Source of the DNA: Cyanobacteria bacterium SIG27
GTDB lineage: Bacteria > Cyanobacteriota > Vampirovibrionia > Gastranaerophilales > Gastranaerophilaceae
DNA length: 59,621 nucleotides
Assembly (NCBI GenBank): GCA_015152565.1
Contig: SUTT01000008.1
Location: forward strand, 1-59,621
Direction: 5' to 3'
Part shown: one piece after another, positions 58,840 to 59,621 of the stretch
Numbering within the stretch: position 1 is the first letter of the stretch
Layout: each line of letters opens with the position of its first letter
Made by a program: the position numbers and the translations under genes
Notes under the pieces: model-generated
Seen by the model: the letters and a program-made list of their open reading frames with translations, nothing else
Told to the model about the DNA's origin: nothing
The model's database searches: none

Positions 58840-59076
58840 ATGAATACTAAAAACAGTAAAATAAACGATTGTATATGTCTTAAAATTAAATTAGAACGCG
58901 TCAAAAGAAATCTTTCTCAAGAAGAATTGGCACTGAAGGCTGATTTAAACAGAAACACTATAGGTAAAATCGAAAGGATGGAAGCTTCACCATCGATAGA
59001 AACTATAGAAAAAATCGCTAATGCTTTTGGAATGAATTTTTTGGATTTAATTGATGTTTCTAAGATAGAATTGTAA
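58840..59076 (+). CDS. XRE-family regulator, tandem copy 1
   Basis: 78 residues. Cro/C1 helix-turn-helix: ICLKIKLERVKRNLSQEELA, LKADLNRNTIGKIERMEASP, then IETIEKIANAFGMNFLDLID. The last third is identical, also in DNA, to the protein encoded at 59244, showing a recent tandem duplication. It probably represses itself and the divergent 71-residue gene. Confidence 0.85.
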   Translation: MNTKNSKINDCICLKIKLERVKRNLSQEELALKADLNRNTIGKIERMEASPSIETIEKIANAFGMNFLDLIDVSKIEL

Positions 59077-59170
59077 ATTTTTAAATTAAACTTGTGGTGC
59101 AAGAATAGTTTCTCTGTGATTATTATAACCAATTTTTTCTGCTGATAATTTGCAAAGTTCATTTTGACCT

Positions 59171-59205
59171 TATCTTATTATAGTGTGATAATATCTTATT
59201 ATAGT
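59171..59205. promoter_or_regulatory. direct-repeat operator-like site for the second tandem XRE gene
   Basis: Two perfect 14-bp copies of TATCTTATTATAGT at 59171-59184 and 59192-59205, 21 bp apart (two helical turns), related to the ATTATAGTAGTC/CTATTATAATAG sites of copy 1. The promoter of this copy (TTGATT at 59209, TATAAT at 59235-59240) is homologous to that of copy 1. Confidence 0.6.
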
Positions 59206-59243
59206 AAGTTGATTACAATAAGTCAATATCATACTATAATGTT

Positions 59244-59480
59244 ATGAATAATGAATTTAGTGTGATAAGTGACAAAATTTGTTTAAAGGTTAAATTTGAA
59301 CGCATAAAAAGAAACCTTTCCCAAGAGCAACTCGCTTTTAAAGCAAATGTAAACAAAAACACGATTTGGAAAATAGAAACTGGTAAAGTTTCTCCAACAA
59401 TTGAAACTCTTGAAAAAATCGCTAATGCTTTTGGAATGAATTTTTTGGATTTAATTGATGTTTCTAAGATAGATTTGTAG
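59244..59480 (+). CDS. XRE-family regulator, tandem copy 2
   Basis: 78 residues, paralogue of the preceding gene: ICLKVKFERIKRNLSQEQLA, FKANVNKNTIWKIETGKVSP, IETLEKIANAFGMNFLDLID. The recognition region differs (NKNTIWKIETG versus NRNTIGKIERM), so target preference may have shifted. Only 3 nt separate the -10 TATAAT from ATG, 4 nt fewer than in copy 1, so the transcript may start inside or past the ATG unless another promoter is used. Confidence 0.82.
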   Translation: MNNEFSVISDKICLKVKFERIKRNLSQEQLAFKANVNKNTIWKIETGKVSPTIETLEKIANAFGMNFLDLIDVSKIDL

Positions 59481-59483
59481 TTT

Positions 59484-59621
59484 TTTGTATAAAATGTATT
59501 ATTTTATACAAATTGTCACCCTGAACTTGTTTCAGGGTCTTACAAAGTTCGTTTTCTTTTTAGGGCTTTCGCCCTAGTTTGTTTTAAAGAAACTAAAGTT
59601 TCTTGTCTACTTTTCTCTTTT
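59484..59621. repeat. cluster of consecutive palindromes at the window end
   Basis: Four adjacent hairpins: TTTGTATAAAAT / ATTTTATACAAA (59484-59512, probable XRE terminator); ACCCTGAA / TTCAGGGT (59518-59538), a type of palindrome I recall as widely dispersed in bacterial intergenic DNA; TAGGGC / GCCCTA with TTTC loop (59561-59576); AAGAAACT / AGTTTCTT (59587-59604). No gene. Sequence continues outside the window. Confidence 0.75.

Noticed and set aside
59077-59165. A minus-strand coding-like tail reading NELCKLSAEKIGYNNHRET between the tandem XRE genes
   Set aside because: Only about 26 codons, no start codon, bounded by a stop upstream; could be a gene remnant but evidence is too thin.
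1-59621. tRNA, rRNA, tmRNA or other structured RNA genes
   Set aside because: No cloverleaf with a T-arm GTTCGA core or conserved rRNA segment was seen on reading both strands; a covariance-model scan would be decisive.

Overview
The window is a strongly AT-rich, gene-dense bacterial chromosome segment with diderm traits: a TonB-dependent outer-membrane receptor, a TonB-like protein, flagellar stator genes (motA/motB), a class A penicillin-binding protein and a type IV pilin-like protein. Redox proteins are of anaerobe type (rubredoxin, 2Fe-2S/FAD reductase, 4Fe-4S ferredoxin, FixC-like flavoprotein) and no respiratory complex is seen. My best guess, from gene content and protein style rather than any database search, is a gut Vampirovibrionia/Melainabacteria (Gastranaerophilales-like) genome. 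No rRNA, tRNA, CRISPR array, transposase or integrase was found.

Layout. 1-700: rpmA (partial) and rplU. 0.7-5.4 kb: a complete cobalamin uptake operon (btuB-btuC-btuD-btuF) behind a cobalamin riboswitch. 5.5-9.4 kb: DUF3137 membrane protein, galE, three small secreted proteins, then a divergent XRE regulator/small HAD phosphatase module (module A). 9.5-14.8 kb: alaS, another XRE gene, a cysteine-rich pilin-like protein and a GC-rich duplicated repeat. 14.9-18.5 kb: lysine-rich secreted protein, serS, a pseudouridine synthase, a small Ala/Lys-rich protein, a TPR protein. 18.6-22.3 kb: a co-directional run of FAD/2Fe-2S reductase, small Cys protein, LeuC-like dehydratase and a PBP4-type carboxypeptidase. 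22.3-29.2 kb: motA-motB-patatin operon, hypothetical proteins, rubredoxin, CcdA plus thioredoxin-like protein. 29.4-33.3 kb: upp and a FixC-like/ferredoxin/hypothetical/TPR operon. 33.4-38.3 kb: glycosyltransferase-GtrA fusion, PBP1A, the second XRE/HAD module (module B) and rlmN. 38.3-45.3 kb: deoC/ACT/DUF711 operon, a D-2-hydroxyacid dehydrogenase, a dicarboxylate/amino-acid symporter and glyS. 45.4-50.6 kb: an anti-sigma-like/TonB-like membrane protein, CooC-like ATPase, folD, alr, gcvH and a small protein whose ribosome binding site lies in a hairpin. 50.7-55.7 kb: a large low-complexity protein, a coiled-coil protein, a nuclease and a hydrophobic hypothetical. 55.9-59.6 kb: homocitrate/isopropylmalate synthase-like gene, miaB, a tandem pair of XRE genes with repeated operator-like sites, and a cluster of palindromes running off the end.

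The most interesting signals are: (1) a two-gene divergent module, XRE repressor plus minimal HAD phosphatase, present twice with different flanking inverted-repeat operators; (2) about a dozen genes whose -10 box lies only 6-9 nt before the start codon, implying widespread leaderless mRNAs; (3) a pilin-like protein carrying eukaryote-like cysteine repeats; (4) a protein joining an H-x3-C-x2-C anti-sigma-type zinc motif to a TonB-like C-terminus; (5) a hairpin that can act both as terminator and as ribosome-binding-site mask; (6) a tandem XRE duplication with a 21-bp-spaced operator repeat. Functions were read from motifs only.
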